A stretch of DNA of 64,000 bases, from the NCBI RefSeq assembly GCF_900102225.1, contig NZ_FNBF01000004.1, positions 60,675 to 124,674 of the forward strand, in the 5' to 3' direction. Below, one piece after another: positions 56,195 through 63,234 of the stretch. Below the pieces are notes generated by a model. It saw nothing but the letters and a program-made list of their open reading frames with translations, was not told where the DNA came from and searched no databases. The translations under genes and the position numbers were made by a program. This DNA comes from Eubacterium pyruvativorans (GTDB lineage: Bacteria; Bacillota; Clostridia; Peptostreptococcales; Anaerovoracaceae). Each line of letters starts with the position of its first letter. The first letter of the stretch is position 1.

Positions 56195-56232
56195 AGAAAA
56201 AAGGCGATGCAGAATCATCATCTGCACCGCCT
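56195..56232 (-). terminator. Terminator-like hairpin in the gap after repeat A1
   Basis: AGGCGATGCAGA (56202-56213) and TCTGCACCGCCT (56221-56232) form an 11-of-12 stem; the A7 at 56195-56201 reads as T7 on the minus strand. No minus-strand gene remains next to it. The rest of 56068-56245 holds short imperfect GGCTATTTG repeats and nothing that looks coding. Confidence 0.45.
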
Positions 56233-56245
56233 CTCATCGTGTTAA

Positions 56246-56635
56246 TCCTCTTTGAAGTACGAGGCTATCAGCAATGAAGTGATGAATCTGCTCGGAGAAA
56301 ATCCGGCTACTGAATTAGAGGATATCAACCAAGAGATCGCTGACCTGCAGAAGGATATTCTCGCCGGAGTGAAAGCACATCGGGACATCACAGGACTTGC
56401 TGAAAGAGTACAGCAGTTAAGAAGCAGAAAGACAGAGATTGAAGCTGGGCGGACAGCAGAGAAACGGAACAAAGAACGAATCAATAACCTCCGCGAATCC
56501 ATCGAGAAGTCAAAGGATAAGGTGCTCGCTTATGATGAGCTACTGGTCCGAAACTTTATCAAGGAGATCAAGATCTTTCCCGATAAGCTTACCATCACGG
56601 TGATAAGCGGTGCACATGAAGACATCACAATTTAA
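56246..56635 (+). pseudogene. Serine recombinase, C-terminal remnant 1
   Basis: About 128 codons match the C-terminal coiled-coil and end of large serine recombinases: ELEDINQEIADLQKDILAGV, GLAERVQQLRSRKTEIEAG, then YDELLVRNFIKEIKIFPDKL and VISGAHEDITI before the stop. The catalytic resolvase domain and zinc ribbon are absent, and an in-frame stop lies just upstream at 56243-56245. A similar but shorter tail occurs after repeat A2. It is a decayed recombination gene, not a functional enzyme. Confidence 0.8.
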
Positions 56636-56646
56636 TATTGTCAGTA

Positions 56647-56806
56647 TTTTGCCGTCTCGGATTATCGGGACGGCTTTTCTGTTTTTCACGAATTCCAAAC
56701 ATGATATACTAAGTAACGAAATGGTGTTGATGAGAAATGGATATAATTGCTACTGATTTCAAAGCCACTTGGAAGAAGACAAGATACGTATACCAAGATA
56801 TAAATC
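56647..56806 (+). repeat. Repeat B, copy 1 (terminator, promoter and micro-ORF leader)
   Basis: This 160-bp element also occurs at 63235-63394 in the same length, and its last 52 bp at 60825-60876. It holds a terminator (GCCGTCTCG, loop, CGGGACGGC, then TTTTCTGTTTTT). An extended -10 promoter follows (TTTTCA at 56683-56688, TGATATACT at 56702-56710). A 28-codon micro-ORF runs from ATG 56737 to TAG 56823. It directly precedes the GNAT gene and most likely drives it. Confidence 0.85.
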
Positions 56807-56829
56807 AGAAGTTGGAGGGATAGATTACT

Positions 56830-57354
56830 ATGATTATCAGATATGCAGAAGAGAAAAATTTTATAGAATTGCGACAGTTTTATGACGGTATGTGTAAAGT
56901 TTTGAGCGGAAAAGATTTTCTGCCGGAGGGAGATAAAGGTGGTTTCCCTCCAGATGAAATGATCAAAGATGCAATCAAAGAGAGAAATCAGTTTATCGGT
57001 ATTGAAGATGGTCGAATTGTTGCAGCGTATATTATGAATCATGATCGTGATGAGGCGTATCACGCAGTTAAATGGCTTATTGATGCAAATGATAACGAGA
57101 CAGTAGTTCTTCATGCCTTGCGTGTCCTTCCGGAATATGGAGGTCATGGATACTCGAAGCAGTTAGTTCAACACGCAATTGACACAGCAAGGGAAAGAAA
57201 CCTTAAATCAATTCGTCTTGATTGCATAGAGGGAAATGATATTCCACAGAAAATGTATATGTCGTTTGGATTTAAGTATGTGGATAAGGTTGAAATCACA
57301 TATGTTGATATTGGAGTACCGAGGAAGTTCCTCTTATATGAGTTTGTACTCTAA
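56830..57354 (+). CDS. GNAT-family N-acetyltransferase
   Basis: The 174-residue protein is a single GNAT domain. The acetyl-CoA pyrophosphate loop is VLPEYGGHGYSKQLV near residues 98-112, followed by the beta5 region IRLDCIEGND and KMYMSFGFKYVDKVE, which are standard for the family. SD GGAGGG lies in the end of the repeat B micro-ORF, whose stop is 6 nt before this ATG. The substrate is unknown. It is strongly A+T-rich compared with the core genes. Confidence 0.87.
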   Translation: MIIRYAEEKNFIELRQFYDGMCKVLSGKDFLPEGDKGGFPPDEMIKDAIKERNQFIGIEDGRIVAAYIMNHDRDEAYHAVKWLIDANDNETVVLHALRVLPEYGGHGYSKQLVQHAIDTARERNLKSIRLDCIEGNDIPQKMYMSFGFKYVDKVEITYVDIGVPRKFLLYEFVL

Positions 57355-57476
57355 TCAAGACATAATAACAGTTATATCTTGAACATTGTACAAACAAATT
57401 CCCGTTTGTCGGGATGACGCAAAATCGGAGTTTATCAGAGAATGAGGAATAGTTGAAATGGAGGCGCTATAATAAC

Positions 57477-57800
57477 ATGAAGATTGAAGGGAACCAGAAA
57501 GAACTGGATGCAATGGTAGAATTTCATAAGGGAAACCGTGTCGAGGGACTGAGACTGCAAGAAGAATTTGCAGCGGAATTTCGTAAGGAGTATAAAGACA
57601 AAGATCACTGTCCTTGCCTGAAAGCCTGTCGTTATCACGGAAACTGTAAGGAATGCGTAGCGATCCACAGAGCGCATCAGGAACATGTTCCTAATTGTAT
57701 GCGACCATTGATTAATAAAAAATTGAAATTGATGTCAGAATTAACAGAGCATACCTTGGCAAATGAAATAGAAGCTCCACATGAGATTTTAAGAAAATAG
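57477..57800 (+). CDS. Cys/His-rich small protein of unknown function
   Basis: The 107-residue protein has a charged helical N terminus and a compact metal-binding-like centre: HCPCLKACRYHGNCKECVAI then HRAHQEHVPNC. The pattern CPC-x3-C-x3-HGNC-x2-C-x4-H resembles small zinc- or Fe-S-binding proteins such as DUF6485, but I cannot name the family with confidence. GGAGG lies 12 nt upstream; a TTG at 57453 would add eight residues. It follows the GNAT gene and ends 10 nt before repeat A2. Confidence 0.65.
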   Translation: MKIEGNQKELDAMVEFHKGNRVEGLRLQEEFAAEFRKEYKDKDHCPCLKACRYHGNCKECVAIHRAHQEHVPNCMRPLINKKLKLMSELTEHTLANEIEAPHEILRK

Positions 57801-57810
57801 GAAAGTCAAA

Positions 57811-58087
57811 TTCCAGTTCAATGTGTTTTGCAATGTCGCTGATATATTGAAGGTAATGGAGCAACATCATATTTTCGATCAATTTCCGAATAGCATGTTC
57901 CTACCTTGACCAATTCCCAGACAGCATGAACCAGTATGATTATTTTTTCTACTGTCTCGGGGCATGTTGAGACAGTGGCTCTGCTAACAAGAACAAATTA
58001 AAAGAGGGCTGGAAAAGCCCGTGTTTAAGCCATTTCTGCGGCATCCGTCTTTCTGAGAAGAGAGACTGGTGCCGCGTTTTTTGTCCG
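57811..58087 (+). repeat. Repeat A, copy 2 (fullest copy)
   Basis: From TTCCAGTTCAATG to GTCCG, the first 231 bp are nearly identical to A3 and the last 120 bp match A1. It contains two near-duplicate 22-bp segments (GATCAATTTCCGAATAGCATG and GACCAATTCCCAGACAGCATG differ at a few bases). A CTGTCTC/GAGACAG hairpin, the GGGCT/AGCCC hairpin and the long CGGCATCCGTC terminator-like stem with one mismatch complete it. It starts 10 nt after the Cys-rich gene. Confidence 0.88.
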
Positions 58088-58172
58088 GGACTTCATCGAA
58101 AAGATTGAGGTCTTCCCGGACAGAATGCGCTTTACCATGAAGGCGGGGATGGGAACAGAAGTGGCGATGTGA
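58083..58172 (+). pseudogene. Serine recombinase, C-terminal remnant 2
   Basis: The last 29 codons of a recombinase-like frame remain (VRDFIEKIEVFPDRMRFTMK, then AGMGTEVAM and TGA). The segment LVRxFIEKIxVFPDxxxxT matches remnant 1 at 56246-56635. It begins within the end of repeat A2 and abuts the stop codon of the TetR gene on the other strand. Confidence 0.7.
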
Positions 58173-58769
58173 TTATCTCTCTATCCCGGCATTAATAAAT
58201 CTGCCAAGGATCTGCTGGTACCGGTACCATCGTTCATTTTTCTCCCAGCTAAGGCTCCTGTTTACAGCGAAAGATCCGTTAAGGATGAACTTAAAAAGCA
58301 TCTCGGCTTCATCTGTGGCGAGGCCGGTATGCGCCATAAGATCCGGGACAACTTTGTCATGCTCATGAGCAACAATCCTCTGGATGATATGGTCGCTGAC
58401 AGATACGTCCATAAACAAGTGATGATACTTATCAGAATCAGCGATCCGCTGGCAGGCGGGCAGGACGGTTTCGTTCTCACGGAGCAAATCTGACCTGCCG
58501 CTGTGGATAATATCGAGTACATCAACAACCGTTCCGGAGCCGCTCTCTGAAAGGAGGAGGGCGTCATCGATGACACTGTCCAGTACTTCATCCAGGCAGT
58601 CAAAATGCAGGTAAAAGGTAGAACGGGCAATTTCAGCCTGCCTGCAGACCATGGTGACATTGATCTTGTCATAGGCGGTTTCTTTATTCAGTTCCAGAAG
58701 CGCATCTTTGATGACCATCTGTGTGTATAACGTTCTTCGGTCAGTCTTTTTCTGATTTGGTGACTTCAT
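58173..58769 (-). CDS. TetR-family transcriptional regulator
   Basis: The 198-residue regulator has an N-terminal TetR helix-turn-helix (MVIKDALLELNKETAYDKIN; VCRQAEIARSTFYLHFDCLD) and a helical ligand domain of the TetR_C_7 kind (MLFKFILNGSFAVNRSL). ATG 58769 has GGTGA upstream; a GTG at 58778 would add three residues. It is divergent from two sirtuin-like genes and very likely represses them. Two inverted repeats in the 207-nt divergent region are candidate operators. Confidence 0.87.
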   Translation of the reverse strand: MKSPNQKKTDRRTLYTQMVIKDALLELNKETAYDKINVTMVCRQAEIARSTFYLHFDCLDEVLDSVIDDALLLSESGSGTVVDVLDIIHSGRSDLLRENETVLPACQRIADSDKYHHLFMDVSVSDHIIQRIVAHEHDKVVPDLMAHTGLATDEAEMLFKFILNGSFAVNRSLSWEKNERWYRYQQILGRFINAGIER

Positions 58770-58822
58770 TTTATTCACCGTCTTTCTCTGATATCTGCAA
58801 TCGAATATTCCAGATCATGAGA

Positions 58823-58858
58823 AACTCCTGTACAGTTTTGCAATTCTGTACGGGAGTT
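58823..58858. promoter_or_regulatory. Long inverted repeat in the tetR-sirtuin divergent region
   Basis: AACTCCTGTACAG (58823-58835) and CTGTACGGGAGTT (58846-58858) form a 13-bp stem with one G-T pair and a 10-nt loop. It may be a TetR operator or a transcript hairpin; ATTCTTTT follows on the plus strand. Confidence 0.4.
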
Positions 58859-58880
58859 ATTCTTTTGAGAGAATGTGTTC

Positions 58881-58933
58881 TTCTCATTTTTCCAAATTCA
58901 AGTATATTAGTTTATAGACAGGGTGTCAATAAA
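58881..58933 (+). promoter_or_regulatory. Promoter and candidate TetR operator of the sirtuin operon
   Basis: TTCTCA (58881-58886), a 16-nt spacer and TATATT (58903-58908) precede an inverted repeat with arms TTTATAGACA (58911-58920) and TGTCAATAAA (58924-58933), spacer GGG, 9 of 10 positions symmetric. The operator would cover the transcription start, a classical repression position. Confidence 0.5.
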
Positions 58934-58984
58934 CTGTCGCTAATCTTGTATCGCAGAATCAAAAATGAGAGAGGAATGAAAATC

Positions 58985-59968
58985 ATGACCTTTTATGAGC
59001 AGATTGTAAATGAAGTACAGATGAGCAATTATTCCAGATATTACAACGTATATGCATCCGGCAGGACTGTGGTTCCGCTGACAAAGAAAGAGCCGCTCCC
59101 TTATGAAGAGCAGATTCAGTATTTTGTTCAGAAAGTGAAGGACGCGGACTGCGTGATCGTTGGAGGAGCATCCGGCCTTTCCGCGGCAGGCGGCGGGGAT
59201 TTCTATTATGAGGACAACGCCTCCTACCGGAAATATTTCGGAAAGTATGCGGAGAAATACGGATTCAAAGGTGCTTTTGCCGGTGCGTTTGCCCACTGGG
59301 ATTCCCGTGAGGAGTTCTGGGGATATATGGCAACATTCCTGCATACCACCCAGCATGCGGAGGTTCGGAATCCGTACCTGGATTTGGATGCGGTCCTCGC
59401 GGATAAAGAATTCTTTGTACTGACCACAAATCAGGACACCCAGTTCGTAAAGCTGTATCCGGAGTCTAAAGTCGCCCAGATTCAGGGCGACCATCGCTTC
59501 TTCCAGTGCTCCAGGTGCTGCACGGATGAGGTATGGGATGCCGTGAAACCGGTGCAGGAGATGATCGATGCCATGGGTGACGGCACGGTAGTGCCGAAGG
59601 AACTGATCCCGCGCTGCCCGCACTGCGGCGCTGAGGCGTTTCCGTGGGTCCGGGGTTATGGAAATTTCCTGACCGGTAAGAAATACGAAGAGGAATATCA
59701 GAAGATATCAGATTACATTCTCGCGCATAAGGACGAGAAGATTCTTTTCCTGGAACTCGGCGTCGGAAGACTCACACCGATGTTCATCCAGGAGCCGTTC
59801 TGGACACTGGTGAACAGTTTGCCACAGACGACGTATATTTCTGTGAACAAGGATTATGCGTTCCTGCCGGAGTCAATTGAAGACAGGGGACTGGCTATCC
59901 AGGCCGATATTGGGAAAGTGCTGGAGGATGTAAGAAGTGAAATGGAGAAGAAAGTCACAGCTGTATGA
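58985..59968 (+). CDS. SIR2-family protein resembling macrodomain-linked sirtuins (SirTM)
   Basis: The 327-residue protein has sirtuin motifs in order: the NAD loop VIVGGASGLSAAGGGDFYYE near residues 56-75, FVLTTNQDTQF (TQNID position), IQGDHRFFQCSRC with the first zinc Cys pair, and CPHCG as the second. The catalytic His of classical sirtuins (ELHG) is Gln here (QIQGD), as in class M sirtuins, which perform protein ADP-ribosylation rather than deacylation. No macrodomain, lipoate ligase or GcvH-L gene is next to it in this window. ATG 58985 fits AGAGAGGAA; ATG 58976 is too near the SD. Substrate unknown. Confidence 0.8.
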   Translation: MTFYEQIVNEVQMSNYSRYYNVYASGRTVVPLTKKEPLPYEEQIQYFVQKVKDADCVIVGGASGLSAAGGGDFYYEDNASYRKYFGKYAEKYGFKGAFAGAFAHWDSREEFWGYMATFLHTTQHAEVRNPYLDLDAVLADKEFFVLTTNQDTQFVKLYPESKVAQIQGDHRFFQCSRCCTDEVWDAVKPVQEMIDAMGDGTVVPKELIPRCPHCGAEAFPWVRGYGNFLTGKKYEEEYQKISDYILAHKDEKILFLELGVGRLTPMFIQEPFWTLVNSLPQTTYISVNKDYAFLPESIEDRGLAIQADIGKVLEDVRSEMEKKVTAV

Positions 59969-59984
59969 TCGTAGAGGGTGAAAA

Positions 59985-60677
59985 ATGATGGAATATAAAG
60001 TAAACGATTATCAAGAGGCAAAAGACTGGCTGAAAAACACGGACGCCATTCTGATTACGGCGAGCAACGGGCTTTCCATCGCGGAGGGGTATCATATTTT
60101 TGCGGATAATGGGTCGTTCAGAAGGTACTTTGGGAAGTTCCGTCAGAAGTACGGCGCAGACTGCCTGATCCGCGGTGTGTTCACGCCGATGACGGCGGCC
60201 GATCATGAGGAATATATGCAGACGGTTCATCAGTATTTAATTGACGACTACCATGGCAGTGAGGTAATGAAAAACCTGCTTTCAATTGTCAGGAATAAAC
60301 CGTATTTTATCGTGACCAGTAACGGCGACGCGCATTTTCAAATGAATGGTTTTGACCGGGACAGAATCTTCGAAGTGGAAGGTAACTTCGAAGGCCTTAC
60401 GGAGGGGTCTGAGGAGTGGAACGGCCAGCGGGAGAGATTTTACGCATTCCTTCAGGAGTATTCCGGGCAGAATGCTCTGCTCTTTGAGCTTGGCATTGGG
60501 AGCCGGAACCAGCTGATCAAAGCCCCGACGATGGGAATGGCAGCGGAATATCCTTCCTGGAAGTTCATTACGATGAATATGCCGGGAAAAATCAACGTTC
60601 CGGATGCGCTGGCAGACAGGACAGTAGCCCTGACAGGTGATATCGGAGAAAACTTAAGGAATCTTTTGAATGAATGA
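59985..60677 (+). CDS. Degenerate SIR2-like paralogue without zinc knuckle
   Basis: The 230-residue protein is related to the upstream gene: ILITASNGLSIAEGYHIFAD replaces the NAD loop, FIVTSNGDAHFQMNGF matches the TTNQDTQF region, and VEGNFEGL stands where the partner has IQGDHRFF. The catalytic position is therefore Glu, and both zinc Cys pairs are missing, which shortens the protein by about 95 residues. It may be a binding partner, a pseudo-enzyme or have changed activity. It starts 16 nt after the SirTM-like gene and surely shares its transcript. Two tandem ATG codons (59985, 59988) are possible starts. Confidence 0.72.
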   Translation: MMEYKVNDYQEAKDWLKNTDAILITASNGLSIAEGYHIFADNGSFRRYFGKFRQKYGADCLIRGVFTPMTAADHEEYMQTVHQYLIDDYHGSEVMKNLLSIVRNKPYFIVTSNGDAHFQMNGFDRDRIFEVEGNFEGLTEGSEEWNGQRERFYAFLQEYSGQNALLFELGIGSRNQLIKAPTMGMAAEYPSWKFITMNMPGKINVPDALADRTVALTGDIGENLRNLLNE

Positions 60678-60824
60678 GAGTCTGAACATGAGGTTACAGA
60701 CTATGAAATCAAATGGACGATCCGGGAAAATCAGGGAGAATCTTTCGGGGCAATTGGCATTTTCTTCTTTTGTCCCGGCGGACCTGCAGGATATTCGGAT
60801 ACAATATACAGATGAAATGGTAAG

Positions 60825-60876
60825 GATTTCAAAGCCACTTTGAAGAAGACAAGATACGTATACCAAGATATAAATC
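60825..60876 (+). repeat. Repeat B, copy 2 (partial)
   Basis: These 52 bp match the 3' end of repeat B, from GATTTCAAAGCC to GATATAAATC, with few differences from copy 1. The terminator and promoter part is missing. The rest of 60678-60904 shows no gene; an A+T-rich stretch around 60790-60815 is unexplained. It precedes the MarR operon. Confidence 0.8.
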
Positions 60877-60904
60877 GGAATTTACCTATTAAGACATATA
60901 AATT

Positions 60905-60958
60905 GTTGACAAGAAAGCTCCTATATAGTAGGTTTTTAATAAACTACTATATAGGAGC
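60905..60958 (+). promoter_or_regulatory. MarR operon control region: -35 box and 15-bp inverted repeat
   Basis: TTGACA (60905-60910) is followed by a perfect inverted repeat with arms GCTCCTATATAGTAG (60917-60931) and CTACTATATAGGAGC (60944-60958), 12-nt spacer. The left arm covers the expected -10 region, so MarR bound here would block transcription. The right arm contains the AGGAG ribosome-binding site of marR, and the left arm carries its complement CTCCT, so the transcript could also hide its own SD. Confidence 0.75.
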
Positions 60959-60964
60959 ATTTGT

Positions 60965-61402
60965 ATGGACATGAATGGAGGATTTCTTGTCACCAAAATA
61001 AAACAACTTGGAGACCGGATTTTCGAGAAGATTCTTAGTGAAAAGAATATTGATGCGTTTAATGGAGCCCAGGGACGTATTCTTTATGTGCTGTGGCAGG
61101 AGGATGGTATCTCAATCAGGGCACTCTCGACTAAATGCGGATTAGCGATAACATCTCTTACTACGATGCTGGAAAGAATGGAAAATCAAGGGCTGATAAG
61201 CCGTGTTCAGTCTGAAACGGACAAAAGAAAAACACTCCTGTTTCTGACTGAGAAAGCACATGCCTTAAAGGGCGAGTACGATTCTGTATCTGATGAGATG
61301 GGCAGTATTTACTATAAAGGTTTTTCAGAGGAAGAAATTACCCGCTTTGAGGAATGCCTCGACCGCATCAGAAAGAATCTTGAGGAGTGGCAGAAGTCAT
61401 GA
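60965..61402 (+). CDS. MarR-family transcriptional regulator
   Basis: The 145-residue regulator has the MarR winged helix (GAQGRILYVLWQEDGISIRA; CGLAITSLTTMLERMENQGL) and the wing RVQSETDKRKTLLFLTEKA. AGGAG 7 nt upstream supports ATG 60965. It starts an operon with two radical SAM genes: its stop overlaps the next start by 4 nt (ATGA). It probably represses its own operon through the inverted repeat just upstream. The inducer is unknown. Confidence 0.9.
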   Translation: MDMNGGFLVTKIKQLGDRIFEKILSEKNIDAFNGAQGRILYVLWQEDGISIRALSTKCGLAITSLTTMLERMENQGLISRVQSETDKRKTLLFLTEKAHALKGEYDSVSDEMGSIYYKGFSEEEITRFEECLDRIRKNLEEWQKS

Positions 61403-62088
61403 GTATTTGTATCAAAGATCAGATTCAGAACATGAATATCGTCATTGGCTGCACAGTGGGGTGTACATATTGCTATGCCCGCAACAACGTGAAACGCTGG
61501 CATATGATTGATGACTTCGCTGACCCTGAATTCTTTCCAGGCAAGCTCAGGATGATGGAAAAGAAACGTCCGCAGAATTTTCTTCTTACCGGCATGAGCG
61601 ATCTCTCCGGATGGAAGCCGGAATGGAGAGACGAGGTATTTGCAAAGATCCGTGAAAATCCACAGCATCAGTTTCTGTTCCTTACCAAGCGACCTGATTT
61701 GCTGGATTTTGATACCGATCTGGAAAACGCATGGTTTGGCGTTACGGTGACGAGGAAAGCAGAACGGTGGCGTATCGACGCCCTTCGGAAAAATGTCAGA
61801 GCAAAACATTACCATGTTACCTTTGAGCCGTTATTCGATGATCCCGGCACAGTTGACCTTTCCGGAATCAATTGGATCGTTGTGGGCACCATGACCGGAG
61901 CTCAGAGCAGGAAGATTCATACGGAGCCGAAATGGGCATGGTCTCTGGCGGACCAGGCACATAGGCTCGGCATTCCGGTGTTTATGAAGGAAGACCTTGT
62001 CCCTATCATAGGGGATGAAAATATGATTCAGGAAATGCCGGAAGAATTTAATAAAGTGTTAGAGGTACAGAAATCATGGAAGAAGTAA
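61399..62088 (+). CDS. DUF5131 (phage Gp37/Gp68-like) radical SAM-type protein
   Basis: The 229-residue protein has CTVGCTYCYA (CX3CX2C, the radical SAM cluster) near residue 18-25, and family motifs NFLLTGMSDLSGW, FLFLTKRPDLL, WFGVTVTRKAE, HVTFEPLFDD and WIVVGTMTG. It matches DUF5131, a family known from phages and bacterial accessory regions whose reaction is not established. Its start overlaps marR by 4 nt and its end overlaps the next gene by 13 nt, so the three proteins are tightly co-expressed. Confidence 0.87.
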   Translation: MSICIKDQIQNMNIVIGCTVGCTYCYARNNVKRWHMIDDFADPEFFPGKLRMMEKKRPQNFLLTGMSDLSGWKPEWRDEVFAKIRENPQHQFLFLTKRPDLLDFDTDLENAWFGVTVTRKAERWRIDALRKNVRAKHYHVTFEPLFDDPGTVDLSGINWIVVGTMTGAQSRKIHTEPKWAWSLADQAHRLGIPVFMKEDLVPIIGDENMIQEMPEEFNKVLEVQKSWKK

Positions 62089-62984
62089 TAAATGGAATCC
62101 TCATTCGTGAGGTGGAAACAAAGAACATCATGACTAAGTCTAGTCTGCCGGTAGGTGGTTACTCGGTCAATCCCTATGTGGGCTGTACACATGCCTGCAA
62201 GTATTGCTATGCTTCTTTTATGAAGCGCTTTACCGGGCACAAGGAGGAATGGGGCACTTTCCTTGATGTGAAGCATTGGCCGGGAATTAAAAATCCGAAG
62301 AAATATGCCGGACAGCGGGTGGTCATCGGTTCTGTGACAGATGGCTACAATCCACAGGAGGAGCAATACGGGAATACCAGAAAACTTCTGGAGCAGCTGA
62401 TCGGCAGTGACGCAGATATTCTGATCTGCACAAAGTCGGATCTTGTGGTACGGGATATTGATCTGCTGAAGAAGCTTGGACGTGTAACCGTTTCATGGTC
62501 GATCAACACACTAGATGAAAATTTCAAGAACGATATGGACTCTGCTTCGAGCATTGAGCGCCGTATCTCTGCTATGAAGCAGGTATATGAAGCAGGTATC
62601 CGTACAGTCTGTTTCGTATCCCCGGTATTCCCCGGTATCACGGATTTTGAAGCAATCTTTGAGCGGGTAAAGGATCAGTGCGATCTGTTCTGGCTCGAAA
62701 ATCTCAATCTTCGAGGCAGTTTCAAAAAGACAATTATGGATTATATCGCCGGAAAATATCCTGATCTGGTACCACTTTACGACGAGATCTATAACAAGCA
62801 TAACCGCAGCTACTTTGAAGCACTTGAAGTAAAAGCTGAGAAAATGGCTAAGAAGTATGATTGTACTTTTGTAGATAATGAAATGCCTTATGGCAGAGTC
62901 CCACAGGGGCATCCGGTGATCGTAGATTATTTCTATCATGAAGAAATCCGTGGGACAGAGAATACCGGAAAAAGAAATCGCTAA
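62076..62984 (+). CDS. SPL-like radical SAM protein
   Basis: The 302-residue protein carries NPYVGCTHACKYCYASFMKR (CX3CX2C) near residues 32-51. It also has VVIGSVTDGYNPQEEQYGNT, DILICTKSDLVVRDIDLLK and VSWSINTLDENFKNDMDSAS, typical of the radical SAM group annotated as spore-photoproduct-lyase-like (Rv2578c-type) proteins. It overlaps the DUF5131 gene by 13 nt. Pairing of these two radical SAM families with a MarR suggests a joint stress or repair function, but no substrate is known. Repeat A3 starts 2 nt after the stop. Confidence 0.87.
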   Translation: MEEVINGILIREVETKNIMTKSSLPVGGYSVNPYVGCTHACKYCYASFMKRFTGHKEEWGTFLDVKHWPGIKNPKKYAGQRVVIGSVTDGYNPQEEQYGNTRKLLEQLIGSDADILICTKSDLVVRDIDLLKKLGRVTVSWSINTLDENFKNDMDSASSIERRISAMKQVYEAGIRTVCFVSPVFPGITDFEAIFERVKDQCDLFWLENLNLRGSFKKTIMDYIAGKYPDLVPLYDEIYNKHNRSYFEALEVKAEKMAKKYDCTFVDNEMPYGRVPQGHPVIVDYFYHEEIRGTENTGKRNR

Positions 62985-62985
62985 C

Positions 62986-63217
62986 TTCCAGTTCAATGTG
63001 TTTTGTAATGTTGCTGATATTATTGAAGGTAATGGAGCAACATCATATTTTTGACAAATTCCCGAATAGCATGTTCCTACCTTGACCAATTCCCAGACAG
63101 CATGAACCAGTATGATTATTTTTTCTACTGTCTCGGCGCACGTGGAGACAGTGGCTCTGCTAACAAGAACAAATTGAAAGAGGGCTGGAAAAGCCCGTAT
63201 TTAAGCCATTTCTGCGG
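62986..63217 (+). repeat. Repeat A, copy 3
   Basis: Near-identical to the first 231 bp of A2, including the CTGTCTC/GAGACAG hairpin (here with loop GGCGCACGTG) and the GGGCT/AGCCC hairpin. It breaks off at the point where A1 and A2 enter their long terminator stem, and runs after about 17 bp into repeat B3. The recombinase remnant seen after A1 and A2 is absent. Confidence 0.88.
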
Positions 63218-63234
63218 AATCTATCTTTTCGCTT

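Noticed and set aside
57811..58087. Repeat A as a retron ncRNA, group II intron or transposon-guide RNA
   Set aside because: No reverse transcriptase, TnpB or IscB is near any copy, and intron domain V or guide scaffolds are not recognisable.
58985..60677. SIR2-based phage defence system
   Set aside because: Defence SIR2 proteins usually come with Argonaute, HerA, TIR/SLOG or prophage-sensing partners. Here the motifs fit SirTM-like proteins and none of those partners is present.
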